A DNA stretch of 64,000 nt from Clostridiales bacterium Firm_13 (GTDB taxonomy: Bacteria > Bacillota > Clostridia > Saccharofermentanales > Saccharofermentanaceae), in assembly GCA_001603035.1 (NCBI GenBank), contig LVAS01000063.1:62001-126000 (forward strand). Direction: 5' to 3'. The notes beneath the pieces are model-generated. The model ran no database searches, was not told the DNA's origin, and was given only the letters and a program-made list of their open reading frames with translations. Position 1 is the stretch's first letter. Each line of letters opens with the position of its first letter. The translations under genes were made by a program, and so were the position numbers. Shown here in pieces: positions 33,515 to 42,606 of this stretch.

Positions 33515-35859
33515 ACGACGACGGCGTATTTGTCTTTGATAAGGAACATTCGACGGAAGAGGTTCCGAACGCGAACTCACCCGCAAAATCAATCCTCGCC
33601 TTTTTGACGAGTCGGTATACGATTGTCGGAATCATTTTCTGGTCCTTTGCAGTCATAATCATCATAATGACTGGCTCTCTTCAGTTCTCGGGCGATGTTA
33701 CGCAAGCTTTGGCGGCGGACTCCGGCGTCTCGCATCAGTACACCGTGACGGCGCCGCGAGGCGATATTGTCGATACGAACGGCGTTTCATTGGCTTCGAG
33801 CGAACAGGTCAACACGCTCCTTCTGGCGAATGCGGGTTTGACAGATGACGATTTGAATGCGATGCTCCTCAAATTATCTTACCTCTTTGATCAATATAAT
33901 GTTGAAACCGTCGATGATTTGTCGAACTATCTGACAATTAATCCCTATGCATTTCAGAAGGATGAAGACGACATTGTATCTTGGCAAGTCAGCACAAATC
34001 TTTTCGGCCTCAAGGAAACTTCGACTAACCCTATTGTCACTTCCTCGGATACTTTTGTGAAGTTGGATCCGCAGATCTTTTTCCTTTATCTTCGATCAAA
34101 TGCAATTTTCCATATTGCTTCAACATATTCGGATGATGAGGCATATCGGATCGCTGTCTTACGTTATCAGATCTATGAAGATCGATGGGCGTTCCAAACG
34201 GGATCCCCCGTCAAGATTGCGACAAACGTTCCGCAGGCCTTGATCGATCAATTGTTGGAACAGAATTACGAGTATCAGGGGATTATTGCCGGAAAGGAGT
34301 ACAGACGCATCTATACTCCGCTTGCCGAAACGTCGTCGTCTGTAGTCGGATATATCGGTAAAATCTCGCAGGAGACACTTGCCAAACTCCAATCATTTGG
34401 CTATTCCGCGGATGATGTTGTCGGACAGCAGGGAATTGAAGCCCAAATGGAACGTTATCTGCACGGTCAGTCCGGAACAAAATCCTATAATATATGGACG
34501 AAAGATGCCGAGGCGGGAACATTCTTCTCTGAGTCGATCGGAGTTGAACCGCAAGCGGGCGCGACCGTTCGCCTGACTCTTGATACCCGTTTTCAGAAAG
34601 TCGCGATGGATGCTCTTAAGAAATATATCGACGATGCGGCGCAGGACCCTGCGGCGAAGGAAAAGGGCTACAAAACCGCTTCTGCCGGCGCGGTTGTCAT
34701 GATGAATGTCAAGACCGGCGCTATACTTTCTATGGTATCGTATCCCGATTTTGACCCGATGGATTTTGTCCTTACGATGGAAGGGGACGCACAGGCGAAG
34801 GAACAGGTGAATTATTACCTGGGTCTCGGCGATTATGCGGCGATCACCAAAGAAGATAAACCGCTTTTCAATCGGGCGATTCAGGCGCAATATGCTCCCG
34901 GTTCTACCTTTAAAATGGTTACCGCGATCGCCGGACTCGAATCGGGGGTCATTACGCCGTATTCCAACACTATTACTTGCGAAAGCCCCTATGACGTCGA
35001 CGGAATGAAGTTCCGTTGCCTTGAATACCCGGATGGCGGACACGGACCGCTGACACTTACGCAAGGCTTGGCGACTTCTTGTAATATTTATTTTCAGAAA
35101 CTTGGGATTATGACGGGTATCGATGAAATTGATAAATGGGGTTCGATTTTGGGCCTCGGTGAATTGACGGGCGTCGATCTGCCCGGCGAAATTACTGGAA
35201 TGCGCGCAAGCCGAGCGACGAAGCGACTTTTACATGAACAAGAATACGATAAGACTTGGTTCAAGGCGGATACCGCGCAAACTTCGATCGGTCAGTTTGA
35301 CAACTGTTTCACGATTCTGCAATTGGCTCGATATACGGCGGCATTAGCGACAAATACGCTTGTAACACCGCACGTGATTCAGGACGTCACGGCGCAAGAC
35401 GGAACGATCCTCTATTCCGGTAATACCACTGTCCAACAACTTAATATTTCCGATTCGACACTTGCGGCAATTAAAGCCGGGATGATTGCGGTCGTGAACG
35501 AAGACGATCCGACGAAGCAGGGAACCGCCAATAAGTACTTCAAGGATTTCCCGATACAAATCGCATGCAAGACGGGGACGGCGGAGACGGGCTTTGAAGA
35601 CTCCAAAAAGGAGTATTCGAACGGTCTCTTTGTTTGCTATGCGCCGGCGGATGATCCCGAGATCGCAATCGCACTTGTTGTTGAACAAGGGGAGTGGGGA
35701 TCCTCGACGACAATCATCGCCAAAAAACTCCTTATGGCGTACTTTAACATCGCTGATTCTAACACGACGACGGTGACAGATAGCGATGCCTCAATCGGGG
35801 ACGTCGCTGCCGCGACGCCGACTCCGGTCCCGACGAATACGGTTACGCCGACCCCCTGA
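33499..35859 (+). CDS. mrdA: Penicillin-binding protein 2, elongation transpeptidase
   Basis: A 786-residue class B PBP that cross-links lateral wall peptidoglycan with MreCD. A short cytoplasmic N-terminus and one transmembrane helix (YTIVGIIFWSFAVIIIIMTG) precede the dimerisation domain (APRGDIVDTNGVSLASS). Transpeptidase motifs are SxxK in YAPGSTFKMV, SxN in TSCNIYF and KTG in ACKTGTAETG. The protein ends in a Thr/Pro-rich tail TPTPVPTNTVTPTP. The start overlaps mreD by 16 bases and has GGAGG in front. The following rodA, minC, minD and minE genes common in clostridia are missing. Confidence 0.94.
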   Translation: MANKINDDGVFVFDKEHSTEEVPNANSPAKSILAFLTSRYTIVGIIFWSFAVIIIIMTGSLQFSGDVTQALAADSGVSHQYTVTAPRGDIVDTNGVSLASSEQVNTLLLANAGLTDDDLNAMLLKLSYLFDQYNVETVDDLSNYLTINPYAFQKDEDDIVSWQVSTNLFGLKETSTNPIVTSSDTFVKLDPQIFFLYLRSNAIFHIASTYSDDEAYRIAVLRYQIYEDRWAFQTGSPVKIATNVPQALIDQLLEQNYEYQGIIAGKEYRRIYTPLAETSSSVVGYIGKISQETLAKLQSFGYSADDVVGQQGIEAQMERYLHGQSGTKSYNIWTKDAEAGTFFSESIGVEPQAGATVRLTLDTRFQKVAMDALKKYIDDAAQDPAAKEKGYKTASAGAVVMMNVKTGAILSMVSYPDFDPMDFVLTMEGDAQAKEQVNYYLGLGDYAAITKEDKPLFNRAIQAQYAPGSTFKMVTAIAGLESGVITPYSNTITCESPYDVDGMKFRCLEYPDGGHGPLTLTQGLATSCNIYFQKLGIMTGIDEIDKWGSILGLGELTGVDLPGEITGMRASRATKRLLHEQEYDKTWFKADTAQTSIGQFDNCFTILQLARYTAALATNTLVTPHVIQDVTAQDGTILYSGNTTVQQLNISDSTLAAIKAGMIAVVNEDDPTKQGTANKYFKDFPIQIACKTGTAETGFEDSKKEYSNGLFVCYAPADDPEIAIALVVEQGEWGSSTTIIAKKLLMAYFNIADSNTTTVTDSDASIGDVAAATPTPVPTNTVTPTP

Positions 35860-35880
35860 CATACCAATTTCAAATAAAAC

Positions 35881-35915
35881 GTACGAAACGTTCCGCTGTT
35901 ATGCGGATTTCGTAC
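35881..35915 (+). terminator. Stem-loop after mrdA
   Basis: GTACGAAA (35881-35888) pairs with TTTCGTAC (35908-35915), with an inner CCGC/GCGG stem. No T-run follows, so it may be a transcript-stabilising hairpin and not a true terminator. Confidence 0.4.
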
Positions 35916-35932
35916 AGTTTGAACGGTTTCTC

Positions 35933-35961
35933 TTGCGGTTTGAGGGAAGTATTTGTACAAT
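35933..35961 (+). promoter_or_regulatory. Promoter of the methylglyoxal synthase-like gene
   Basis: TTGCGG (35933-35938) and TACAAT (35956-35961) are 17 bases apart, 38 bases before the ATG at 36000. Confidence 0.65.
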
Positions 35962-35999
35962 AAGCGTTAGGATTTGGTTTCTTGGCAGGAGGGGTCTAC

Positions 36000-36392
36000 A
36001 TGAAAATTATACTTTTGGCTGACAGCAGAAAAAACGAGTTACTCGTCAATTTCTGCATCGCCTACCGACAACTCCTCATGAAACACGATCTTTTTTCCAT
36101 GCACAATACGGCGAAGCTTTTGCAGACCTCGGCGGATCTCGATGTGTTCGGGCTGTCCATGGACTATGCAGGCGGGTTTGATCAATTGGCATCCCGCGCA
36201 ATGTTTAATGAGATTGATTCTGTAATCTATTTGCGTGATACGCAGATTCCGTTTTACGACGAGCCGAATTCCCTTTTGAAGGCGTGTGACTATAATAATA
36301 TACCGTATGCGACGAACCTTGCATCGGCGGAGATCTTGATTCTCGGTATCGATCGAGGGGACCTCGATTGGCGCGAATTAATTCGAACCTGA
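36000..36392 (+). CDS. Divergent methylglyoxal synthase-like protein
   Basis: A 130-residue MGS-like fold protein. It aligns with methylglyoxal synthase along its length: MKIILLADSRKNELL, LFSMHNTAKLL, AGGFDQLASRAM, IDSVIYLRD, DEPNSLLKACD and NIPYATNLASAEIL. The catalytic Asp is kept (Asp61), but the His of the IAHD motif is Asp8, the TGTTG phosphate loop is degenerate and the PHEPD His is missing (YDEPN). Activity on dihydroxyacetone phosphate is therefore doubtful; it may bind another phosphorylated ligand. AGGAGGG precedes the ATG. True mgsA follows rodA in many clostridia, which matches its place after mrdA. Confidence 0.75.
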   Translation: MKIILLADSRKNELLVNFCIAYRQLLMKHDLFSMHNTAKLLQTSADLDVFGLSMDYAGGFDQLASRAMFNEIDSVIYLRDTQIPFYDEPNSLLKACDYNNIPYATNLASAEILILGIDRGDLDWRELIRT

Positions 36393-36399
36393 TTCGAGG

Positions 36400-36421
36400 C
36401 GCCGGGTTATCCGGCGTTTTC
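36400..36421 (+). terminator. Intrinsic terminator after the methylglyoxal synthase-like gene
   Basis: CGCCGG (36400-36405) pairs with CCGGCG (36411-36416) around GTTAT, followed by TTTTC. Confidence 0.6.
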
Positions 36422-36456
36422 AATTGAGAAAGATCCATTTGTCAGGGAGGCTTCAC

Positions 36457-37128
36457 TTGAAGATTCATGTCTTTCCGTACGGTCCGCTTCAGGCGAATTC
36501 CTATTTGATTTCATTTGCGAATTGTGCGGTTCTCGTCGATCCTTGTGTCTCTTTGGATGAGAGTGATTGGGGAGGTCTCCGGATTGCCGGTATTTTCTGT
36601 ACGCACGGTCACTTCGATCACATTTCGGAGGGCGAGCGGCTCAGAAGAATCACGTCGGCTCCCATTTATGCGCATCGCTTGGATTGCCCGATGATTGAGG
36701 GGATCGATGAAAGACCGTTTATTATGAAGATGCCCCGCGCTGTGATTTCGCCTCCGATTTTGCGACTTGAGGATAAAGACATCCTATCTCCCAAGACGTT
36801 GGGCGTGGCGGAGAAAGCCGATTTTCAAATCGAAGTTCTGCATACACCCGGTCATTCTGACGGATCCGTCTGTTTTCTGATTCGCGACACGGATCCTGAC
36901 ACTTCGGAGCATGCTGCTCTTTTTTCGGGCGACACACTCTTTGCCGGTACGGTCGGAAGAACGGATCTCGGTGGGTCGATGACACAGATGATTGCGTCAC
37001 TCGGAAAAATTGCACTCCTTCCCGATGATCTCCCCGTATATCCCGGACACGGCCCTTCGACGATCCTCGGGCAGGAGAAAAGAACGAACCCATACTTTAC
37101 AGCGCTATCCGGCAATGATATCATTTAA
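36457..37128 (+). CDS. Metallo-beta-lactamase fold hydrolase (glyoxalase II-like)
   Basis: A 223-residue MBL-fold enzyme. The zinc motif is FCTHGHFDHISEG (HxHxDH), with the later ligands in LHTPGHSDGS, LFSGDTLFAGTVGRTDL and VYPGHGPST. This set fits the hydroxyacylglutathione hydrolase-like group of thioester hydrolases; the true substrate is unknown. The start is taken as TTG 36457 because AGGGAGG lies six bases before it and it gives the standard LKIHVFPYGPLQANSYLI N-terminus. Its neighbour resembles methylglyoxal synthase, an interesting pairing if both act on 2-oxoaldehyde products, but that is speculation. Confidence 0.85.
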   Translation: MKIHVFPYGPLQANSYLISFANCAVLVDPCVSLDESDWGGLRIAGIFCTHGHFDHISEGERLRRITSAPIYAHRLDCPMIEGIDERPFIMKMPRAVISPPILRLEDKDILSPKTLGVAEKADFQIEVLHTPGHSDGSVCFLIRDTDPDTSEHAALFSGDTLFAGTVGRTDLGGSMTQMIASLGKIALLPDDLPVYPGHGPSTILGQEKRTNPYFTALSGNDII

Positions 37129-37205
37129 AAAATGCCGGGTTCGGCATGAATATTCCGATTTTGGACGGGTACTTTTCTTGCTGTACACGTTTCATCTCGG
37201 ACTTT

Positions 37206-37240
37206 TCCGCCCGGACACAGGGCGGATTTTTTTGTTTTTT
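37206..37240 (+). terminator. Intrinsic terminator before pheS
   Basis: TCCGCCC (37206-37212) pairs with GGGCGGA (37220-37226) and is followed by a T-rich run TTTTTTTGTTTTTT. It ends the MBL gene transcript, or acts as an attenuator in a pheS leader; no T-box sequence was found. Confidence 0.85.
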
Positions 37241-37291
37241 CGGCGCTGCTTTTTCGGGCGGATCCGCAAAGTATAGATCAGGAGGCCACAA

Positions 37292-38323
37292 ATGAGTGAC
37301 TTAAAAGCTTTACTCACCCAGATTCGAGATACATTTCGGACCGAAGTACAGTCGGTGACGACGTCGGCGGACGCCGAGAATCTCCGCGTACGTTTTCTCG
37401 GGAAGAAGGGGGAGCTGACCGGTGTTCTACGGGGTATGGGCGCCTTGTCGCCGGAAGAACGGCCGATCGTAGGACAACTTGCCAACGAAGTTCGAGCCGA
37501 GATGGAATCGGCGATTGACGCGACTTTGCAACAGATTTTGACTTCTGAGAAAGAGGCAAAACTCAAAAACCAGCAAATCGATGTCACATTGCCCGGGAAA
37601 AGCTTTCCGACTGGTTCAAGACATCCACTTTATAAAGCAATTGACGAAATTTGCGAAGTCTTTCTCGGACTGGGCTACTCGATTGCGGAGGGTCCCGAAG
37701 TCGAATACGATTATTATAATTTTGAAAAACTCCGTATCCCCAAAGGACATCCGGCGAGGGATACACAGGATACGTTCTATATTTCGGAGAACATCCTTTT
37801 GCGTACGCAGACATCGCCTGTTCAAGTTCGTGTCATGGAGAATACGAAACCTCCGATCAAGGTTGTTTGCCCCGGTAAGGTATATCGCTCTGACGCACTT
37901 GACAGTACACACTCGCCGATATTCCATCAGATTGAGGGCCTCGTTGTCGATAAGGGCGTTACGATGGGAGATCTTGTCGGATCGCTTCAATTGTTTGCGC
38001 GTAAACTTTTCGGAGAGAATACGAAGATTCGTCTCCGCCCGCACCACTTCCAGTTTACGGAGCCCTCGTGCGAGGTTGATCTGACATGCTGGGCATGCGG
38101 CGGAAAAGGATGTCGTGTCTGTAAAGGAGAGGGATGGATCGAGGTTTTAGGTGCCGGAATGGTTCACCCCGGTGTTCTTTCGGGCTGCGGAATCGATCCG
38201 GATATATATAGCGGATTTGCTTTCGGAATCGGTGTCGAGCGTTCGGCGATGGGTCGCTATGGAATTGATGATATCCGGAATCTCTATGAGAACGACGTCC
38301 GATTTCTGCGTCAGTTTAAGTGA
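37292..38323 (+). CDS. pheS: Phenylalanyl-tRNA synthetase alpha subunit
   Basis: A 343-residue catalytic subunit of the heterotetrameric enzyme. An N-terminal coiled coil ([32 protein letters not shown]) is followed by the class II core: motif 1 region [19 protein letters not shown], motif 2 region [22 protein letters not shown] and motif 3 [15 protein letters not shown]. The insert with [15 protein letters not shown] has four Cys and may bind zinc. AGGAGG precedes the ATG. pheT follows after 69 bases. Confidence 0.96.
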   Translation: MSDLKALLTQIRDTFRTEVQSVTTSADAENLRVRFLGKKGELTGVLRGMGALSPEERPIVGQLANEVRAEMESAIDATLQQILTSEKEAKLKNQQIDVTLPGKSFPTGSRHPLYKAIDEICEVFLGLGYSIAEGPEVEYDYYNFEKLRIPKGHPARDTQDTFYISENILLRTQTSPVQVRVMENTKPPIKVVCPGKVYRSDALDSTHSPIFHQIEGLVVDKGVTMGDLVGSLQLFARKLFGENTKIRLRPHHFQFTEPSCEVDLTCWACGGKGCRVCKGEGWIEVLGAGMVHPGVLSGCGIDPDIYSGFAFGIGVERSAMGRYGIDDIRNLYENDVRFLRQFK

Positions 38324-38392
38324 GTTGGCTTTTCTTTTCTCCCTTTTTCCGACTGTTCAATTTGCGGCCAATTCCGCAGGAGGTATATTACG

Positions 38393-40819
38393 ATGAAAGC
38401 ACCGCTCGAATGGCTTAAGGATTTCACCGAAATTGATATTCCCACGCACGACTTCTGCGAGAGAATGACTATTTCAGGGTCTAAGGTTGAAGCGATTATT
38501 ACAAATGGCGAAGAGATTTCCAATGTATTTACGGGAAGAGTCCTTACGCGTGTCCCGCATCCCGACTCAGACCATCTTCAGATTCTGACCGTTGATATGG
38601 GGAGTGAGGAGTTGGGAGGAACCCTTCAGATCGTATGCGGGGCTCCGAACGTGACAGAAGGAATGATCTGTCCGGTTGCGATTCCGGGAGCAACCCTCCC
38701 GGGCGGACATACAATAAAAAGAGGCGTGCTTCGCAGCGTAGAAAGCGCCGGGATGTGTTGCTCAATTCAGGAACTTGGCTTTGCCGCCGCAGATTTTGAG
38801 GGGGCATCCGACAACGGGCTCTGGCATTTGCCGGACACGGCCGAAATCGGCGTCGACATTAAGAAGTATCTTGGTATCGGCGGACAAACGATTGATTTCG
38901 AGATTACTTCTAACCGGCCTGATTGCTTCTCTATCGAAGGACTCGGACGCGAAGCGGCGATTACACTCGAAAAGCCTTTTCACGCAATCTGCCCCAAAGT
39001 CGAGGGCAGTAAGATGACCCCTTCGCCGGAAATTGTGAAGGTGGATATCTCTTCGCCGGAATTGTGTTTCCGTTATTGTGCCAGAATCGTATCCAATTTG
39101 AAGATTGAACCGTCTCCCGACTGGATGCAGCGGCGTTTGCGCGATGCGGGAATGCGCCCGATCAACACAATTGTTGATATTACCAATTATGTCTGCTTGG
39201 AGCTCGGCCAACCGATGCATGCTTTTGATTTGGATTATCTCTCCGGCAACCATATTATTGTGAGAACGGCGACGGAAGGCGAGACAATCAAGACGCTTGA
39301 CGGAGTCGACCGCATTCTCGATTCTCAGGCGCTTGTAATCGCCGACGAAGAAAAGGTGTGCGCAATTGCCGGAATTATGGGCGGTGAGAATTCGGAAGTC
39401 CTGCCGACAACGAGTGCGATTCTCTTTGAATCTGCGGTCTTCGATGCGGTCAGCGTACGCAAAACCGCCGTCCGTAACGGCCTTCGTACGGAAGCTTCTT
39501 CCCGGTATGAGAAAGGTCTTGATCCTCAAAATGCGTTGCGTGCTTTGGAGCGTGCCTGTGAGCTCGTGGAATTACTTCAGTGCGGTACGGTCCATCCGGG
39601 TGTAATTGATTCCTATCCGACCAAGAAACCCGCCGTTTCCATTTCATTTACGACGGCAAAAATTAACGCCTTCCTCGGAACCGCAATTTCGCAAGAATAT
39701 ATGGTGGATATTTTGGAACGTTTGGAATGTCGTGTTGATCCGGCGGAGGGGGAACTTGTTTGTGTTCCGCCCAGTTTCCGCCCGGATCTCGAGTGCTTTG
39801 CGGATATCGCGGAAGAGATCGCACGATTCTACGGTTACAATAATATTGAACCGACGCTGTTGTCGGGCAAAGAGACGACGCCGGGAGGACGGACGCAGAA
39901 TCAGAAGACTCTCGAGAAGATGAAGGACGTTCTTGTCGCACAAGGCTATTTTGAGGCGATTACGTACTCGTTTGAAAGCCCGAAAGATCTGGATCGGTTG
40001 GGACTTGCCGCCGATGATTCGCTTCGCCGACAAATTGTTATTTCGAATCCGCTCGGAGAAGATTATTCGGTGATGAGAACATCGATGGCGCCGACGATGC
40101 TTCGTATCGCTTCGACAAACAGCAATCGTTCGGTTGATAAAGCGTCGGTTTTTGAGATCGCGTTTGTCTATTTACCGTCTCTAGATCCGGGTCAACTTCC
40201 GAATGAAAAGAGAGTTCTTTCGGCATTTTCCTATGATTCAAATGAGAAGGAGGACGCCGCCGATTCTTTTTTTGCCGCCAAAGGTGCGATTGTCGAGCTT
40301 TGTGCACATCTGGGGATCAAGAGTTTCTCCTTTGAACCGCTCTCGACATCTCCGTATCTGCATCCCGGCCGTGCGGCTACGATCACGATAAACGGACGAT
40401 TCGCGGGAACGATAGGATATGTTCATCCCCGTGTCGCGGAGCAATTCGAGTGCCCGAATTCTGTCGTTCTTTTCGAACTTGACGCCGACCTTCTTCTGAA
40501 CGCCGCAACATCCAAAAGGACAAGTACGCCGCTTCCCCGATATCCCGGAATTGCGAGAGATTTGGCGGTAATCATGGACAAGGATATTCCCGTAGGAAAG
40601 ATCGAGAAGATACTCAAACGAAAGGGTGGAAAATATCTGGAATCCTATGAATTGTTTGACGTGTATACGGGAAAACAGATCGGAGAGAACCAGAAGTCGG
40701 TCGCGTACAGTCTTCTATTCCGCTCGCCGAACGGCACACTGAAAGACTCCGATATTCAAGGACCATTCGGCGAAATTCTGGAGACTCTCGAAAAAGAACT
40801 CGGCGCGCAACTTCGCTGA
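38393..40819 (+). CDS. pheT: Phenylalanyl-tRNA synthetase beta subunit
   Basis: An 808-residue subunit with editing and anticodon-binding domains. In order: N-terminal PLEWLKDFTEIDIP, an OB tRNA-binding domain (GRVLTRVPHPDSDHLQILTVD), the B3/B4 editing domain (FEITSNRPDCFSIEGLGREAA), B5 with GRTQNQ nearby, the catalytic-like module and a ferredoxin-fold anticodon-binding domain (PRYPGIARDLAVIMDKDIP to LFRSPNGTLKDSDI). The length is standard. The gene ends just before a hairpin that overlaps the ribosome site of the next gene. Confidence 0.96.
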   Translation: MKAPLEWLKDFTEIDIPTHDFCERMTISGSKVEAIITNGEEISNVFTGRVLTRVPHPDSDHLQILTVDMGSEELGGTLQIVCGAPNVTEGMICPVAIPGATLPGGHTIKRGVLRSVESAGMCCSIQELGFAAADFEGASDNGLWHLPDTAEIGVDIKKYLGIGGQTIDFEITSNRPDCFSIEGLGREAAITLEKPFHAICPKVEGSKMTPSPEIVKVDISSPELCFRYCARIVSNLKIEPSPDWMQRRLRDAGMRPINTIVDITNYVCLELGQPMHAFDLDYLSGNHIIVRTATEGETIKTLDGVDRILDSQALVIADEEKVCAIAGIMGGENSEVLPTTSAILFESAVFDAVSVRKTAVRNGLRTEASSRYEKGLDPQNALRALERACELVELLQCGTVHPGVIDSYPTKKPAVSISFTTAKINAFLGTAISQEYMVDILERLECRVDPAEGELVCVPPSFRPDLECFADIAEEIARFYGYNNIEPTLLSGKETTPGGRTQNQKTLEKMKDVLVAQGYFEAITYSFESPKDLDRLGLAADDSLRRQIVISNPLGEDYSVMRTSMAPTMLRIASTNSNRSVDKASVFEIAFVYLPSLDPGQLPNEKRVLSAFSYDSNEKEDAADSFFAAKGAIVELCAHLGIKSFSFEPLSTSPYLHPGRAATITINGRFAGTIGYVHPRVAEQFECPNSVVLFELDADLLLNAATSKRTSTPLPRYPGIARDLAVIMDKDIPVGKIEKILKRKGGKYLESYELFDVYTGKQIGENQKSVAYSLLFRSPNGTLKDSDIQGPFGEILETLEKELGAQLR

Positions 40820-40874
40820 TACATTTGTTGTCGCAAATTCTCCGGCCTTGTCGGAAAAAGATCACGAAATGAGG

Positions 40875-40913
40875 ATCACCTCCCGGTAGGATACTGCCAG
40901 GAGGTGATTTTTT
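40875..40913 (+). terminator. Terminator hairpin that also encloses the next gene's ribosome binding site
   Basis: ATCACCTCC (40875-40883) pairs with GGAGGTGAT (40900-40908); an inner stem CGGTA/TACTG (40884-40888, 40892-40896) adds five pairs with one wobble. The run TTTTTT ends right before the ATG at 40914. The 3' arm is a near-perfect Shine-Dalgarno (AGGAGGTGAT), so the structure can both terminate pheST transcripts and mask translation of the downstream gene in read-through RNA. Confidence 0.75.
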
Positions 40914-41198
40914 ATGTCACACACTTTAGAGACGGCGATCGGGATCCCCATCCTTCTTTTGTCACTTTCTTCGATTCTTGCCGCCGGCCCGGTTCTTTAT
41001 TCACAAGTTTCTGCCGATGCGAAATATCGCTCGGTTGTTCTTGATGCCTCTCTTCGGAATGACAAGACATTTACGAATATTCGCGTCGAATCGGAGGGCC
41101 AATCTTCGAGTGTCAATTTCGGTTCGCCCGAGCGGATCCATTTCTATCTTCGAACCGTCGAGGATTCGATCGCAATTCTGAAAGAAGGGGCAAAATAA
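40914..41198 (+). CDS. Small TadE-like pseudopilin protein
   Basis: A 94-residue protein with a short N-terminus (SHTLETAIGIP) and a hydrophobic helix (ILLLSLSSILAAGPVLY), then a small soluble domain. A Glu near the start of the helix with following hydrophobics recalls the TadE/class IV pilin-like pattern, though homology is weak. The ribosome site lies inside a terminator-like hairpin. It is one base upstream of the larger Tad-like gene and is the first gene of a three-gene secreted set with no assembly ATPase. Confidence 0.6.
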   Translation: MSHTLETAIGIPILLLSLSSILAAGPVLYSQVSADAKYRSVVLDASLRNDKTFTNIRVESEGQSSSVNFGSPERIHFYLRTVEDSIAILKEGAK

Positions 41199-41199
41199 G

Positions 41200-42606
41200 A
41201 TGATTAAGAAATATAAAGAAACACGAAGAAGTTCCTTTCGGCGACACGGAAGTATTTCTATTTTTCTCTGCCTCTTGTTGTCTGGGCTTGTGATTATTGA
41301 GAGTGTTCTTGTTGCCGGCGCGGCTGTCCGGGCAGACGAAGCGGAGCAGCTCCGTTCGGCGCGTGTTCTTCTTAGTACGACACTTGCCGCATATAATCGG
41401 GATTTTCTATCCTCTTACGGCCTCTATGTCATCGATGAAGATCGACTGACTGACGATGTTTTTCGTGCGTGTTATGCAGGATCTCTGAACCCGGAATGCC
41501 GAATCGTCGGCACAGACGCTTTGGAACCCGAACAACTGGGAGAAGCCGTCTCTGATTATCTTCTCGCGCGATCGCCCGCGATCGCCGGAGAAGAAATTCT
41601 TACGCGGGTTTCGGCAATTTCGGATTTGCTGAAGGAATCGGACTTATTTCAGCTCGGGTCGGGCACGAGTGGTCAAGCGCTGGATACCCTTCGTGATTTC
41701 CTCGGAGAAAAGGAGCGATGGAGCGGAATTATCACGCAAGCGGCCGGCGTACTCGAGGAGGTCCTGCCGGAGTCCGCGGTGAATCAGGTCACGAGCTTCC
41801 TGAATCAGGTGAAGACCTCCTCCGCGCAACGTGCTGCACTTCTTTTTGAGGGGAGTTACGAGCCGGGGGAGGCACTTGATCCGAAGATTCTATCGGATTC
41901 ATGGAAAAATATAGACGCCATTTTTTCTGCGGATATGCCGCAAATCGGCGAGAATTACTATCTGTCGATCTACGCGGCGCGATTTTTGGATTGTCAGATC
42001 AAAAATACAGAAGAAGCAGGCGATAAGAATTTGCTCGGTGCCTCGTTTGCTAAAATTCACGATGCAAACCGACTTGATCTTGAATATGTCATTACAGGGA
42101 TCGACAACGAAATCATCTCCGAATATCTTGTCCGATCCACGCTTTACAACGTCAGAAACGTAATTCATTTCGTTACCTATCTAACAGATCAAGAAAAGCG
42201 AGAAAAGGCGCTCGAGATCGCACGTGTTCTTGAAGTATGTATCGCAATTATATCCGGTGGTACGGTTGACCTTAAAGCGGAGGCACTTGAATATATTGTT
42301 CTGGCTGTATGGGCGCAGATCGCCGCGGCGACAGACGTTCTCAATTTGGCAGACGGTCAAACCATCGACCTCTTTCCGCATAGTTTACTTGACAAGCACA
42401 AAGAGCTCGGAGATTTTCTAAAGGTTGATTTGAGGGATTGCCTATTCATGTTCTTGCTCTTTATTCCTCAGTCATTTAAGGAGGATCGAATTTACAAGGT
42501 TCTTCTTCGCGATTCTTCCTCCTCACTTTATACCGGAGCAGAAGTACATATTACATCTCGTTTCACCGATTTCTATATGGAGGAGAAGTATCGTGCTTAT
42601 CGATAA
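41200..42606 (+). CDS. TadG-like secreted protein, similar to the DUF5702 group
   Basis: A 468-residue protein. A basic N-terminus with RRHGSISIFLCLLLSGLVIIESVL is a typical TadG/DUF5702 membrane entry: positive residues, then one helix, then a helical extracellular region. The soluble part includes LYVIDEDRL, a conserved DFLSSYGLYV element, long helices and an end motif TGAEVHITSRFTDFYMEEKY. The ATG is one base after the previous stop, so translation is coupled. The protein ends in a 14-base overlap with the next gene. Family calls are from memory; no tad secretion ATPase is in the window. Confidence 0.65.
   Translation: MIKKYKETRRSSFRRHGSISIFLCLLLSGLVIIESVLVAGAAVRADEAEQLRSARVLLSTTLAAYNRDFLSSYGLYVIDEDRLTDDVFRACYAGSLNPECRIVGTDALEPEQLGEAVSDYLLARSPAIAGEEILTRVSAISDLLKESDLFQLGSGTSGQALDTLRDFLGEKERWSGIITQAAGVLEEVLPESAVNQVTSFLNQVKTSSAQRAALLFEGSYEPGEALDPKILSDSWKNIDAIFSADMPQIGENYYLSIYAARFLDCQIKNTEEAGDKNLLGASFAKIHDANRLDLEYVITGIDNEIISEYLVRSTLYNVRNVIHFVTYLTDQEKREKALEIARVLEVCIAIISGGTVDLKAEALEYIVLAVWAQIAAATDVLNLADGQTIDLFPHSLLDKHKELGDFLKVDLRDCLFMFLLFIPQSFKEDRIYKVLLRDSSSSLYTGAEVHITSRFTDFYMEEKYRAYR

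Noticed and set aside
37129-37291. A T-box or Phe-responsive leader before pheS
   Set aside because: There is a terminator hairpin, but the remaining leader is too short and the T-box core sequence is missing, so it is called only as a terminator.
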